In this document: positions 63,745 to 64,000 of the stretch, piece after piece
Layout of the letters: the number at the start of each line of letters is the position of its first letter
How positions within the stretch are numbered: position 1 is the first letter of the stretch
Source: an uncultured Oscillospiraceae bacterium
GTDB lineage: Bacteria > Bacillota > Clostridia > Oscillospirales > Acutalibacteraceae
Length of the DNA: 64,000 nt
Direction of reading: 5' to 3'
Assembly: GCA_948471205.1 (NCBI GenBank)
Contig: CAOKRT010000004.1
Span: forward strand, 96,276-160,275
Notes under the pieces: generated by a model
Told to the model about the DNA's origin: nothing
Databases searched by the model: none
What the model saw: the letters and a program-made list of their open reading frames with translations, nothing else
Program-made: the position numbers and the translations under genes

Positions 63745-64000
63745 AAATATTTAATACTATGTCCAAAGTAAAAGAAGAATTTGTACCTGTTGATAAGAAT
63801 GAGGTTAAAATTTATGCCTGTGGTCCAACCGTTTATAATTTCATTCATATCGGCAATGCCAGACCGCTTTGTGTTTTTGATGTTTTAAGACGCTATATGG
63901 AATATAGGGGATACAATGTTAAGTTTGTTCAGAATTTTACAGATATTGATGATAAAATTATCAATCGTGCAAATGAAGAAGGTATAACCTTTGAGGAAGT
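63741..64000 (+). CDS. cysS: Cysteinyl-tRNA synthetase, 3'-truncated by window edge
   Basis: First 86 codons of Cys[20 protein letters not shown] holds the zinc-ligand cysteine and the HIGN class I signature; [12 protein letters not shown] follows, typical of CysRS. The ATG overlaps the cysE stop by 4 bases. The reading frame is open to the window end. Confidence 0.95.
   Translation, partial: MKIFNTMSKVKEEFVPVDKNEVKIYACGPTVYNFIHIGNARPLCVFDVLRRYMEYRGYNVKFVQNFTDIDDKIINRANEEGITFEE

Noticed and set aside
1-64000. Mobile elements, CRISPR arrays, tRNA or rRNA genes
   Set aside because: I saw no repeat-spacer pattern, transposase, integrase, phage structural gene or rRNA/tRNA-like sequence.

Overview
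The window looks like a core-genome segment of a spore-forming, low-to-moderate GC Bacillota of the class Clostridia, most likely near the Oscillospiraceae/Ruminococcaceae. This rests on gene content (SpoIVA, a SipL-type SPOCS-LysM protein, SpoVM, RemA, PrkC with PASTA repeats, YugP, AddAB, a T-box leader), on strong purine-rich Shine-Dalgarno sites with some GTG/TTG starts, and on synteny with Firmicutes housekeeping operons. I see no rRNA, tRNA, CRISPR array, insertion sequence or prophage.

Layout. 1-13.9 kb: two tandem M42 aminopeptidases, a GNAT enzyme, a PLP enzyme of the methionine gamma-lyase/aluminium-resistance family, a DUF2461 protein, a hexose-phosphate mutase, the AddB/AddA recombination nuclease, then rpmE and a YigZ protein. 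13.9-27.1 kb: a membrane metallophosphoesterase (minus), then dgt, dnaG, rpoD, a DUF896 protein, a dTMP kinase, DUF2156 and GNAT proteins, DJ-1, 5-formyl-THF cyclo-ligase, mltG, a U32 peptidase, a divergent penicillin-binding protein and a WYL regulator. 27.3-40.0 kb: the long yicC-remA-gmk-rpoZ-priA-def-fmt-yugP-rsmB-rlmN-prpC-prkC-rsgA-thiN run, in which many genes overlap by a few bases. 40.1-43.4 kb: a spore-coat locus made of a 47-residue membrane peptide, a 27-residue SpoVM, a SipL-like protein and SpoIVA. 43.4-53.9 kb: a DUF1294/zinc-ribbon pair behind a structured leader, a GHL10 lipoprotein, mtaB, a D,D-carboxypeptidase, pgi, a small P-loop protein, yceD-rpmF, der, plsY and a DUF5131 protein. 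54-58.7 kb: an unusual transporter with a long cytoplasmic tail, a lipoprotein, and a GH20 hexosaminidase. 58.8-64 kb: rpmB, recA-recX-rimO-pgsA, and a cysteine T-box in front of cysE-cysS (cysS runs off the window).

The most notable content is the coat locus. SpoVM (curvature-sensing membrane anchor), SipL (LysM adaptor) and SpoIVA (ATPase that polymerises into the basement layer) are known partners in other species and lie within 3.2 kb here. SpoVM and the 47-residue peptide are small enough for standard gene calling to miss. Other items worth checking are a leader RNA with mutually exclusive hairpins (about 44.0 kb), a terminator-like hairpin holding the ribosome-binding site of the penicillin-binding protein (24.6 kb), and a similar 21-bp inverted repeat just upstream of two vegetative promoters.
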